Assembly (NCBI GenBank): GCA_019925105.1
Contig: JAHGAU010000001.1
Span: forward strand, 1,488,001 to 1,552,000
Source: Niebla homalea
Lineage: Eukaryota; Ascomycota; Lecanoromycetes; Lecanorales; Ramalinaceae
Reading direction: 5' to 3'
DNA length: 64,000 nt
The translations under genes were made by a program, and so were the position numbers. This document shows positions 55,322 through 64,000 of the stretch, in pieces. The notes beneath the pieces were generated by a model, which did not search any database, had not been told where the DNA came from, and saw only the letters and a program-made list of their open reading frames with translations. Every line of letters starts with the position of its first letter. Within the stretch, counting starts at the first letter, position 1.

Positions 55322-57446
55322 TCAAACCTGATTACTTGCGATGCGAACCATGGCCTCCTGTTCCTTGGACGTCTGTTCCTGAATGTTAGCTGGTGCCTTT
55401 GGCGTCCTCCTCTCGAGCCTCTCGCGATCTTTACGCATTTGCTGAATCAATACGCTCTTCCTCCGTATCTTGTGCCCATACTTGTAGAAGACCAGAGGTA
55501 TCGGGATTATCGCGATCTGCAGTAGGCCAACGAACGTGCCGGCCCAGTGCGGGTTCATGGTAGAATACATCTTCGCACCGGCGAGAGGCAGGGTCCCTCC
55601 CAATAACGAACGGAAAAGACTGTTCCCGGCCATTGCTGATGCAGCATAGACTGCAGCAGGTCAATACATCGGCTGAAGACCGTGATCCGGGGCAGAGCAA
55701 GACTTACTTCCGTAACTGTGGGCCAAATAATTGCTGGCGTAAATAAAGACGGCAGTATTACCGGCCCCAAACGGGATGCCTGCTAGGATGGGAACCACCC
55801 AATGGACTGGAGGTACACAGGTCCAGGCAAACCACAACTCCCCAATCGGAGCTAAAAAGGCCGCGACGCAGACCATGCTGACCATAGCCTCGGGGGGGAC
55901 TTTGCCCGTCTCAGGGTCGACCTTGTGGCGTTGAATCATTCGGCGGATCAATGGTTCACACAAAATGGTAAGGAACGATCCTACTCCAATGCCGGTGAAC
56001 GAGAGGCCCGTCAATCCCAATGACCATTGGCGTATCTCGGTAAAGACAATCGGATAGGCTACAAAGCTAAGGTAGAGGGTCGCGTAAATGACGGCGACGT
56101 AGAAGTCCCAGAACATGCTGATCCAGGCCTCTGTCAGTGCAAGATAATTCGCAGGCTACCCGATTGAACGTACCATATTGGCTCTGTAAGAATCATGACA
56201 AAAGGTCGTTTCAGATTGATACGCATCAAAGACAGGATAGACAACTTTTTATTGTCATATCGACACCAGAAACGATCATCGCCGGTCTCTTTACGTCTTT
56301 CCTTGGCCTTTCTTTGTAGTAGAACAGGCGAGTAAGTTTCCTTGATGGTGATTAGAACTACAAGAGCTGTCCCTCCCATCATCATAACAATCCAATTCGT
56401 GAACCGCCAGCTGAGATATCTAAGAGTCTGTAAGTTTGGATTGTTTTCATGTGCTTCTTGTGGTAGAACATACTGGGTGGCGAACCCTCCAATTATCGGA
56501 CCTATATTAGTCTCCGCATCAGCATCAATCTCTTTTTGGGAATGTAAAGTTCGCTGTTTGGCTGAGAGATGTGTTGTGGCATTGAATCACACAAAAAGCA
56601 GTCTACGACTCAACGTCATAGGTGACCGATAATACCAGTAAGCACTTACCAAAAGTAGGCCCATTCAGAGGCCCTATTGACCATATTGAAAAGAATAACG
56701 CTCGATACTCTTCAGTCGAAATGTCGCCAATCGTGCCAGGGGAATTTGCAATCATTGCTGCTCCTGCTACAGCGCCGAAGAAGCGAACGACAATGACCTC
56801 TGACAGAGAACTTCCCAATCCACATGGAATAATGAGGATCGTGAACACGAGCATGCTGATCAGATAGACCGGTTTTCTCCCATACATCTCGGAGATCGGT
56901 GCTAATAGCATCGAGCCCACAGCTAGACCCATGACTGAATCCAAATCGTCAGCAGTGATAAAGCTTGGGAGGAATGCGATTGGGGCAGAAATGAAAAGGG
57001 GGAAACTGACGATAGGTCGTAACGCCCAGGGTGACGATGGGCTCACTGTCCACGTGAAAATCCGTCATCATTGGTCTCAGGCCGCTTGTGTAGCTGGTAG
57101 AATACACGACCACAACAAAGGTGCTCCATGCCACGGAGAAAATGGTCAGACCTTTGTACCAGGTGGACCAATTGACCGGATTCGCCGGATCATCTTCGTC
57201 CCAATCGACTTCGAAATCTGGCTTTTGGGAACTTATGGAGGCGATGGTGGTGGCATGTCGGCTGAGTGGAGGTCCAGTAGCTCTGGAAGGATGCTGGGAT
57301 AAGGGTTCGAACACCTTTCCGAGCTCGTGGTGGGAATTTCCAGATAATGTATGGCTGCTTGACGGAATGCTCAAGGTGTGGGAGTGCAGGGATGAGGCGT
57401 CATCTTGGCTCTTCTTTTCACTTAATGAGACCTCCATCATCGACAT
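55322..57446 (-). CDS. Major facilitator superfamily transporter, DHA1-like
   Basis: Probably exports drugs or small organic molecules by proton antiport. Exons 57446..57011, 56934..56650, 56501..56174, 56117..55708 and 55650..55322; 595 residues. The first ~90 residues are cytosolic Ser/His-rich, ending DWDEDDPANPVNWS, the usual pre-TM1 motif of fungal DHA1 pumps. TM2-TM3 loop: GSMLLAPISEMYGRKPVYL. Motif C region: RFFGAVAGAAMIANSPGTIGDI and IWSIGPLNGPTFGPIIGGFA. The second half shows EPICMFWDFYVAVIYATLYL and MAGNSLFRSLLGGTLPLAG, the DHA1 signature. A stretch in exon 3 (56428-56469) could be a 42-bp intron or a 14-residue loop; both keep frame. Confidence 0.9.
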
Positions 57447-58061
57447 GGTTTTTGGACCAAGGGTATCAGAATAGAGACTAATGAAGATGTAACGTAGGAC
57501 GACCTCCTCCAAGAACTCAAATACGACCCCACTTCAATCAACGCAGATTAGCTGGACAGAGCGCACGCACGATACAGAGCAAAGAAACCTTTGAAGGAAG
57601 GAATTAAGTGGATAAACGAGTCATTTTATGTAGGGAGATACAAGTCACCTCGGTCACTAATCCATCAGTCACCTCATCTCTCCGTCAGGAACCCTGACGC
57701 ATACTCTCCACTATCGGGCTCCGCTTGCCTCCCACTTTTTCACCTGTAATAATCCCAATCACATTCCGGAAGTGGCAAGCTTTCTGCCCATTGTAGTTCC
57801 CGATCGTTGATGCCGCAGAACCGAGCAAGTGGAGCGCGGAAAACGTGCGCGCTCGGAGATCAAATCATCCTGACAGTCAGACATTAGTGTGAGAATGAAT
57901 GCAACGGGCCGACGGTAACCGAGCGATTCATACCAGGATCGACGTCATACCTTAGATAGCAAGGATAGGCCAGAGGGCAGTCAAAGCCTCCGGCCGTTGT
58001 CAAAAGCATAGAGCCCCTCACGAACACATCAACAACACCTCACATACCATCAGATCCAACA
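57447..58061. promoter_or_regulatory. Divergent promoter MFS transporter / small LEA-like gene
   Basis: 615 bp between opposed starts, with C/T-rich tracts. No gene or certain motif seen. Confidence 0.4.
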
Positions 58062-58634
58062 ATGCCTGAAAGCAATCAGAACCCCCTCACCTTCGTCACC
58101 TCCACCGTCGGCAACGCAGCCGGAGGAGTCGCGAAGACGGCCGGTGGTGTCGTCGGAGCTGCGGGACGTGGAGTCGGTGATACCGTCACGGGCGTGACTG
58201 GCAATGCTGGGAAGCCTGTCGGAGAGTACGTCTTTTTTTGGTTTTATCCTATTAAGCCTTACTGAACCCACCCACCATCGCGCGATACTTGCACGTCTTT
58301 TGGGAAGGCGTGACAAAAGCCCTCCACAAGTCTGATGATATGGCATTGTTGTGACAATCATCTGGGTGTTGGTAATCAGCGCTGACGATGAGGGTGTCTG
58401 TGCAGCGCTCTTCACTCTCTAGGAGATGGTGTCGAAGGTGGTGCAAAGAATGTCGGTGTAAGTGTTCTGCCACAAATCTGGATCTTTGATGTTGAGCAAG
58501 GGCGACCCCGAACTTCACGGGGCATTGCGAATCTTGTCAGGTCATGGTGGCCAGGAGAAGATCGTTGCTGACTATTACATTAGGACGGTGTTGAAGATGC
58601 GGGACAGGGCAAGAAGAATTTTCTGAGCAAGTAA
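58062..58634 (+). CDS. Small Gly/Val-rich LEA-like protein
   Basis: Exons 58062..58225, 58406..58457 and 58584..58634; 88 residues. Conserved-looking repeats of a degenerate 11-residue unit (GNAAGGVAKTAGGVVGAAGRGVGD), then GVTGNAGKPVGEDALHSLGDG, then VEGGAKNVGDGVEDAGQGKK. The composition and periodicity match late-embryogenesis-abundant-like stress proteins that form amphipathic helices on drying. The two introns (180 and 126 bp) are longer than average and were chosen because they continue the repeat pattern. Function (desiccation or membrane protection) is inference. Confidence 0.7.
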
Positions 58635-58814
58635 TTAGAACTGTTACAGGGGAATAGTAACAGGGGGTTGGAACCGTAATGATGATACGAATAGCAGAGG
58701 CTAGCTGGCCAAGGCAATGTTTTTCCCAATGATTCACGACCAGAAGTTCAATTGCCACTTGACAGAAATTACAGTGTGATGAGGATAATATGTACAGGGA
58801 GACCATCAGGTATC
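58635..58814. other. Intergenic region between convergent ends
   Basis: 180 bp, AT-rich, holding the 3' ends of the LEA-like gene and the GH5 gene. Confidence 0.5.
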
Positions 58815-61180
58815 TCACATGAGCGAACATTTACTCTGTTTGCATTGCTCCAAATAGCCCTCTTCCTCCTCCTTCCCCAAGGCCATTCCTTGTCTCCGCT
58901 GAACGCCCTTGACCATTAAATCTTGTTGCCCTGTTCCATGCACCCACCTGAGTCTTTGAATATCACCACCGTGTGCATCGTCAACGCTTGTCGTCCACTT
59001 GCCAGAGCTCACTTTGACCTGGGTAAGCTCACGCGGGAAGTGAAACTCGGGCAAGAAGATTTCCGTAGGCTCTTCTTCAGTCGCGGTCTGTTTGCAATTA
59101 AGGCTCATGGTGAACACACAATTTCGAAGATCGAAGCCTGAAGAAATCACGTTGCCTACCGTCGCAATTGGACTGGGCCTGACGTAAGCCTCCGCAGCGC
59201 GAAAGCCCGGAGTATTACTCAAGTCACTAGGTCTTGCGTCTTTCTGGTCCGATGAGATGGAGGGTGTCTTGAGCGCGGCCTTGACATTTTCTGGAAAGAC
59301 GGGAGATGCATCAGTGGAATGGCTCTGAGAGTACGATGGCGAGCGCATGTCTGCAGAGACAACAGAGCGAGGGCGGGAGGGCGGACCTGGCTGCTCTGCA
59401 TTTGGATGCGGATGAAGGGGTAAGGCCTTATCATCCAGGGAGAAGATAGAAAGGTCCTCCCCATTCCAAAGATCGCCCCATTCATGATTGTTCTGACAAA
59501 ATGTGTTAGTACATGATCGGTATGCTCAATTCAGGGGCAGAGGCCGACCGTGCACACGTAGACCCACAAGGTGTATCCATTCGCGCCACAGCCCTCGAGA
59601 GCAAAATGATTGGCATCCATGGCAGATGATTGGCTGGAGTAGTCTCCAGTCTTGTAGGCATACTGATCGTCCATGTCGTAGGGAATGCCAATCTCAGTGA
59701 ACACACACGGGTGATTTCCCATGTAGTCCACACCTTCTTTCCTGATCGCTGACAGTTGATCGCGGAAGCAGTTGCGAATCGCTGTCTCTCCAACTTTGAT
59801 AGCAAATGCCGGTGATAAGTATTTCCCACGCAATATGCCGAAGACATCAACATTCCAGTAGCGATTCCACTTCTTCATCATGAGTGTAACGCCATCGTAG
59901 AAATGAGGGGCGAAGACCATGTTTGGATCATCATCTTTAGTCCCTTTTATTGAAGGTGGTATTTCTAGAACAGGCGGTTGGCAGAACATGATAGCGTTGC
60001 TGTGCACACTGGTGATAGCTTCTCGATGTTTACGGTAATAGCTCATGAAGTAATTATTGGTGAAGTGTTCATAGTCAATGGTCTCTCCAGATGGAGATTT
60101 GGAGAAGTAGTCTTTCCTTAGGAGCTGATCGTTTGAGGGGTCCCAGACGCCATGCTGCGCCCATAGACATTCACCTAATCTCCAGCCTCGATCTCGCTTC
60201 CAACCATATCTGGAATCATCATAGTCTGGTGGTAGCCATGCGATGTCACCCTTCGGGTCTACCAGTTCGGACCCGGACTTGTAGGGCCCGAGGCCGCCAA
60301 ACTCCCAAGTGTCCATCTCACATGCTCGCCCGGATCCGGTCAGCATGGCTTGCCATGCAGTGGGGGAAGGCCCTTTTTGCAGTTTTTGTTCACTTGGAAT
60401 AACAGAAATGTCTGGCCATCCAACCAATCCCCGATTGGGCTCATTGACGCTTTCCCATCCTATAACGACATCGTTCTCGATATCCCCAGCTTCCTGAATT
60501 CTCAGGGCAAGGTGCCGGCATGCCTGGACGAAGTGGTCCTGCAGATAATCCTGGATGTTTTTCCCGTCGATGATTGCCTTGGGTGCAAAATCCCGTCCTG
60601 CAAAAAAGCATGTGAAAATGGTTTGGCATGCCAATCTGGTGTAGTTGGTGGCCCATATCATTTTGGGGTACTTGGAGGGGTCCGGATAGGTGTTCTGCAC
60701 CCATGCCGCCTGGGTTGAGGGGAAAGTTCTAGGATTCAGGCCACAGGCATAGATAGTCCACATGGGTGCGCCTGAGCCTCCGGTGAATCTTGACCAAACA
60801 TCCTGATGAGGGTCCATAAAGATATAGAAACCATAGTCCTTGGCCAGCCGAAGAACTTTGATTGTGTGATCTATCCAGGCTTCGTCATACTTTCCAGGCC
60901 CCTGATGCTCTATAGCCTCCCATGTGAATATGTATCTTATGGTATTGTAGCCCCACCTCCTGAGACGGGAGAAGTGGGTGTGAGCTTCTGCTAGGGAAAA
61001 GGGTCGCCCCACGAAGGAGAGGTCGTCGCCATCGTAGAAGCCTTCGGATTTACTGTTGGGCAGATCCGGCTTCGATGGGAACTTGGCATCGCCAGCTACG
61101 TTGATACCTCGAAGCGTAACTTCGCGATTCAAGACGTCGCGAAAGGTCCTGCCTTCAATCCTTAAGCGTAGAGGCGCCAT
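58815..61180 (-). CDS. GH5 endoglycoceramidase-related / glucosylceramidase-type enzyme
   Basis: Related to fungal EGCrP enzymes, intracellular GH5 hydrolases acting on glucosylceramide or sterol glucoside. Exons 61180..59549 and 59492..58815; 769 residues. The TIM barrel starts RFRDVLNREVTLRGINVAGD-like (TFRDVLNREVTLRGINVAGD). It contains RRWGYNTIRYIFTWEAIEH and FMDPHQDVWSRFTGGSGAPM. Acid/base Glu is in GWESVNEPNRG and the nucleophile Glu is in VFTEIGIPYD. The barrel end GYTLWVYVCT joins NNHEWGDLWNGEDLSIF through a 56-bp intron with branch site TACTAAC. A Ser/Pro-rich linker and C-terminal beta domain follow. No signal peptide. The chain ends CSLM, a CaaX-like farnesylation box. Confidence 0.92.
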
Positions 61181-62070
61181 GTGTGCAGAGGTGTTGGCGA
61201 TGATGACGTTGAGTATAGCTCCAGCTGAACATGTAAGTGCTAGGCATGTGATCTAGGCTTTTCTCTCTCTGATCTGTCTTTCAGCACCATCGCGCCATTC
61301 TTGTGTCTGACGAGCTATCAATAGAGGATGTTTTAGGGTAGAATAGTGAATACAACCGTCATAGAAGCTTACCAACAAGCTGTGATGATCTGATCTTAGA
61401 TCGAACCCGGAAGTCCAAGCAAGCAAGCTTACCAGATTTAGTCGCGTGCGCCGGCTGGCCCCGCAGTATCTATCTCTAAGGTAGCTTCGTTGGGGTCTTG
61501 GGGATCCAAAACAGTCAACGCGGGCAATTCCTGGTCGGCTCTAGATCAGCAAAAGCACGTTTCAGTAAGTTTACAGGCAAAACGTTTTGTATTGAGTCGC
61601 GGACTGATGGATTTGAAAGGGCTGTTGCTTGGAGAGATTTCTGATTTGTGTGGAACTTTGTGGCGCCCACGTTGACATTATTTTGTCCCCACCAGCACCT
61701 TTACTCTTACGGCAAGTTGTGATGGTTAGGTTCCAAAATCCAAGCAAACTACAGCAATCAGACTTTCTTCACGGATGGTGGTTCATCTTTGCCTATTGGC
61801 TCCTAACTTATGCCCTAGAGATCGGGTGTTTTAAGCTTGTTGAGCCCCAGAGCCGGTCATAAATCATAAGAAAGAGCAAGGCGCCACTCCGGATCCATGG
61901 TCACACAAGGTTTGCTGTCTTTGTCTCAAGTCCGGCTTTGTTCAATATGAGACGGTAGTAATATCGACCCTTGCTCCTGCTTGCGTCTAGTGTCTTTGTT
62001 AAGTGTGTTTGTCAAGTATTTGCGATAACTTTGCGATGCTACGATCGAGCATGAATCAACAAACGTCGAC
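61181..62070. promoter_or_regulatory. Divergent promoter GH5 enzyme / SKI3
   Basis: 890 bp between opposed starts. A sequence like a tRNA T-arm (GATCGAACCC near 61390) is not accompanied by a tRNA fold. An upstream ATG at 62051 opens a uORF overlapping the SKI3 start. No gene seen. Confidence 0.4.
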
Positions 62071-62116
62071 ATGCCTGATTCAAAGTCTGCCCTCAAAAAT
62101 GCTAAAGCTGCCCTAG
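62051..62116 (+). other. uORF overlapping the SKI3 start codon
   Basis: ATG at 62051 opens 21 codons (MNQQTSTCLIQSLPSKMLKL, then P) ending TAG at 62114, out of frame with and spanning the SKI3 ATG at 62071. If the mRNA leader includes it, SKI3 translation needs leaky scanning. Transcript start unknown. Confidence 0.4.
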
Positions 62117-64000
62117 ATGCACACAAATATGATGTTGCAATAGACGAAGCTAAGTCTGTGATCGAGGTAAATCCAAAGAGTTATCATGCGTTTGTTTTCC
62201 TTGGGTTGGCATATGAAAGGCAGGATAAGAATAAAGAGTCCGAAGAAGCATACAGATCAGCAACAGAGCTGAAGAGTCAGGAACCACTGGCATGGCAGGG
62301 ACTGGTCACTTTGTATGAAAAGAACGCAAATGAGTTCCTTGATCAATACCACGATGCGGCCCTTCGCTTGGCCGAGATCTACATGGTCGAGGATGACAAG
62401 ACCAAATGTCAGACCGTGATTGACAAGTATACCGGCGACGCCAAGAAATACGGCTCCCCAGCCCAATACAAACGATCACTGGAAGTCTTGCTTCCCGGCA
62501 CCCCAATCTTCGAATACTTGGAGGGTCGCCTTCCTGACCCAGGTTATATATATACAAAAGTTGCCAATCTCATAGAAGGAGAGGAGAAGGAGAGAATCAA
62601 TTCCGAAATCGGCCAACGGCGGACAAGACTCGGCGCTCGGATTGACCAAGTCACGCGAGATGTGCGGCGCGAGGTCCTTGAGAAAAGTCGCTTGGAGGAG
62701 CTGTATTCAAACATCATCGACTGGACCAGAGATGACGAGGTCCGGCGCTCCTATGAGGAGAAGCTTCTGGGCAGAGCCATCGATGTTCTCGCTATCCTAC
62801 AGCCGTCCCAAAAGGCAGTAAAGCGAGAGGAGGTGAGGAAAATGGCCCGTGGACTGGTCATCTTGAAAGATCCATTTCTATTGGCTTGGACAACGGATCT
62901 GGAGTGGAGCGATGTCGCGGCCATGGACGACCTTGATCGAGATGTGCTTCACCAGTTTGTCGAGCTGTTTCCAGACGATGGCTTGGCCAAGATCGTGCGA
63001 GGGTACCTGTCGAGCGAGATCTCACCATTTTTGACGGAACAACAAGGTTCAAACAGCCAGAATGATGACCCTGACGAGAAGGGATTTCTGTCACCCGAAG
63101 AGAGACTAATTCTAATGACAGAGGGACTCCAACAAGCGGCGGGATCCACGCTTGCACATCGTTTGATGGGTAGGTATTACCTACATCTGGGTGAATATGA
63201 GAGCGTCGTCTCTGTAGCTAGAAGCGGGCTGAAGCGAGTGGCCTCTGAGTCTGCGTTGACGGGTTTGACCTTTCCCAATGGCTGCAATGATCTGAACAGC
63301 ATCTTGGCGTCGGCTTTGATCCACTATCAGGCTCCAAGACATCACGCAGAGGCTCGTGCACTATTCAATGGCATCCTTGAAAGGGATGCGTCCGACACAG
63401 CATCCTTGATCGGGATCGGTACAATCTATGAAGAGGAAGAGAAGTACGAAGAAGCAATAGACTTCTTAGAACGGGCTGTTGAAAGCAACCCAGACGTGAA
63501 GATAAAGGCTGAGGCGGCTTGGTGCAGAGCGTTGACTGGACAGTATAAGACAGCTTTACACGAGCTGAACGCCTGTCTGACGGAGATAGACCGACTGGAT
63601 GCGAAGTCGAAAACACTCCGCTCCGAAACTCTCTACCGAATCGGGATTTGTATGTGGTCTGTCGACACAAGCAGAGCAGCCCGGAAAGATCGCAATAGGG
63701 CGTACGCTCGCTTCATTTCATCTTTGCAGGCAGACATGAACTTTGCGCCTAGCTATACAAGTCTTGGCTTATACTACACGGATTATGCCAAAGACAAGAA
63801 GCGAGCAAAGAGATGTTTTCAGAAAGCATTTGAGCTCTCGGCCTCAGAGTTCGAAGCTGCACATAGACTTTGCATCTCCTTTGCCGATTCAGGAGAATGG
63901 GATCTTGTCGATGTCGTGGCTCAACGCGTTATTGAAACAGGAAGGACAAGACCCGCACCCGGATCAAAGAAAAAGGCCATCAGCTGGCCATACGCTGCGC
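62071..64000 (+). CDS. SKI3: Superkiller complex TPR protein Ski3, partial (3' end outside window)
   Basis: Scaffold of the Ski complex (Ski2-Ski3-Ski8) that feeds mRNA to the cytoplasmic exosome for 3'-5' decay. Single open exon to the window edge, 643 residues seen. It starts MPDSKSALKNAKAALDAHKY, the family N-terminus, then TPR repeats: YDVAIDEAKSVIEVNPKSYH, AFVFLGLAYERQDKNKESEE, EPLAWQGLVTLYEKN. A long alpha-solenoid continues with ASDTASLIGIGTIYEEEEKY and FAPSYTSLGLYYTDYAKDKK. No introns so far. The stop and the remaining ~750 residues (by family length) are outside. Confidence 0.93.
   Translation, partial: MPDSKSALKNAKAALDAHKYDVAIDEAKSVIEVNPKSYHAFVFLGLAYERQDKNKESEEAYRSATELKSQEPLAWQGLVTLYEKNANEFLDQYHDAALRLAEIYMVEDDKTKCQTVIDKYTGDAKKYGSPAQYKRSLEVLLPGTPIFEYLEGRLPDPGYIYTKVANLIEGEEKERINSEIGQRRTRLGARIDQVTRDVRREVLEKSRLEELYSNIIDWTRDDEVRRSYEEKLLGRAIDVLAILQPSQKAVKREEVRKMARGLVILKDPFLLAWTTDLEWSDVAAMDDLDRDVLHQFVELFPDDGLAKIVRGYLSSEISPFLTEQQGSNSQNDDPDEKGFLSPEERLILMTEGLQQAAGSTLAHRLMGRYYLHLGEYESVVSVARSGLKRVASESALTGLTFPNGCNDLNSILASALIHYQAPRHHAEARALFNGILERDASDTASLIGIGTIYEEEEKYEEAIDFLERAVESNPDVKIKAEAAWCRALTGQYKTALHELNACLTEIDRLDAKSKTLRSETLYRIGICMWSVDTSRAARKDRNRAYARFISSLQADMNFAPSYTSLGLYYTDYAKDKKRAKRCFQKAFELSASEFEAAHRLCISFADSGEWDLVDVVAQRVIETGRTRPAPGSKKKAISWPYAA

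Noticed and set aside
42073..61180. Possible secondary-metabolite cluster (amine oxidase, MFS pump, hydrolase)
   Set aside because: These genes are separated by core housekeeping genes (CFT2, DHH1) and there is no PKS, NRPS, terpene synthase or pathway regulator.
61385..61400. GATCGAACCC, possible tRNA T-arm on the minus strand
   Set aside because: No matching acceptor stem, A box or anticodon arm at the right spacing.

Overview
The window is nuclear DNA of a filamentous ascomycete (Pezizomycotina). Evidence: dense protein-coding genes broken by many short introns (mostly 46-60 bp, several with CTAAC/CTGAC-like branch sites near the 3' end), long conserved fungal proteins (Lro1, Mss4, Cft2, Ski3, Guf1, Ctp1, Mam33), a filamentous-fungus histone H1, a peroxisomal copper amine oxidase and a GH5 glucosylceramidase-type enzyme. 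I cannot name the genus. I saw no transposon, CRISPR array, rRNA or tRNA gene, and no secondary-metabolite cluster. Gene models were built by joining exons by eye. Exon sums were checked to be divisible by three for every intact spliced gene; splice sites are predictions.

Layout. 0-6.6 kb: LRO1 (cut by the left edge), NAA30 and condensin subunit CND1. 6.8-9.7 kb: CDC7 kinase and a SAS2-like MYST acetyltransferase. 10.4-17.7 kb: RNA polymerase III largest subunit and mitochondrial EF4/GUF1. 17.9-25.2 kb: MAD2, the PI4P 5-kinase MSS4, ECO1 and an F-box-like protein. 25.6-31.8 kb: a proline-rich unknown protein, histone H1 and FEN1/RAD27. 32.3-41.7 kb: glutaryl-CoA dehydrogenase, UBC4-type E2, an unusual NADPH-oxidase-like protein, protein-isoaspartate methyltransferase, citrate carrier CTP1 and MAM33. 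42-64 kb: copper amine oxidase, an unrecognised protein, CFT2, DHH1, a conserved unknown nuclear-type protein, an MFS transporter, an 88-residue LEA-like protein, the GH5 enzyme and SKI3 (cut by the right edge).

How the genes relate. Most are independent housekeeping genes, but between 2.7 and 31.8 kb seven act on chromosome duplication or segregation (CND1, CDC7, SAS2-like, MAD2, ECO1, H1, FEN1), and several have MCB/MBF-like CGCG elements upstream. CFT2, DHH1 and SKI3 act in mRNA 3' processing and decay. GUF1, GCDH, CTP1 and MAM33 are mitochondrial.

Most notable: a 5-nt microexon in FEN1 that carries the catalytic Asp codon; two GC-AG introns required by the frame (CND1, CDC7); an intact Nox-like gene that appears to have lost both inner-haem histidines and the FAD motif; a C-terminal CaaX box on the GH5 enzyme; and uORFs that overlap the CDC7 and SKI3 start codons.
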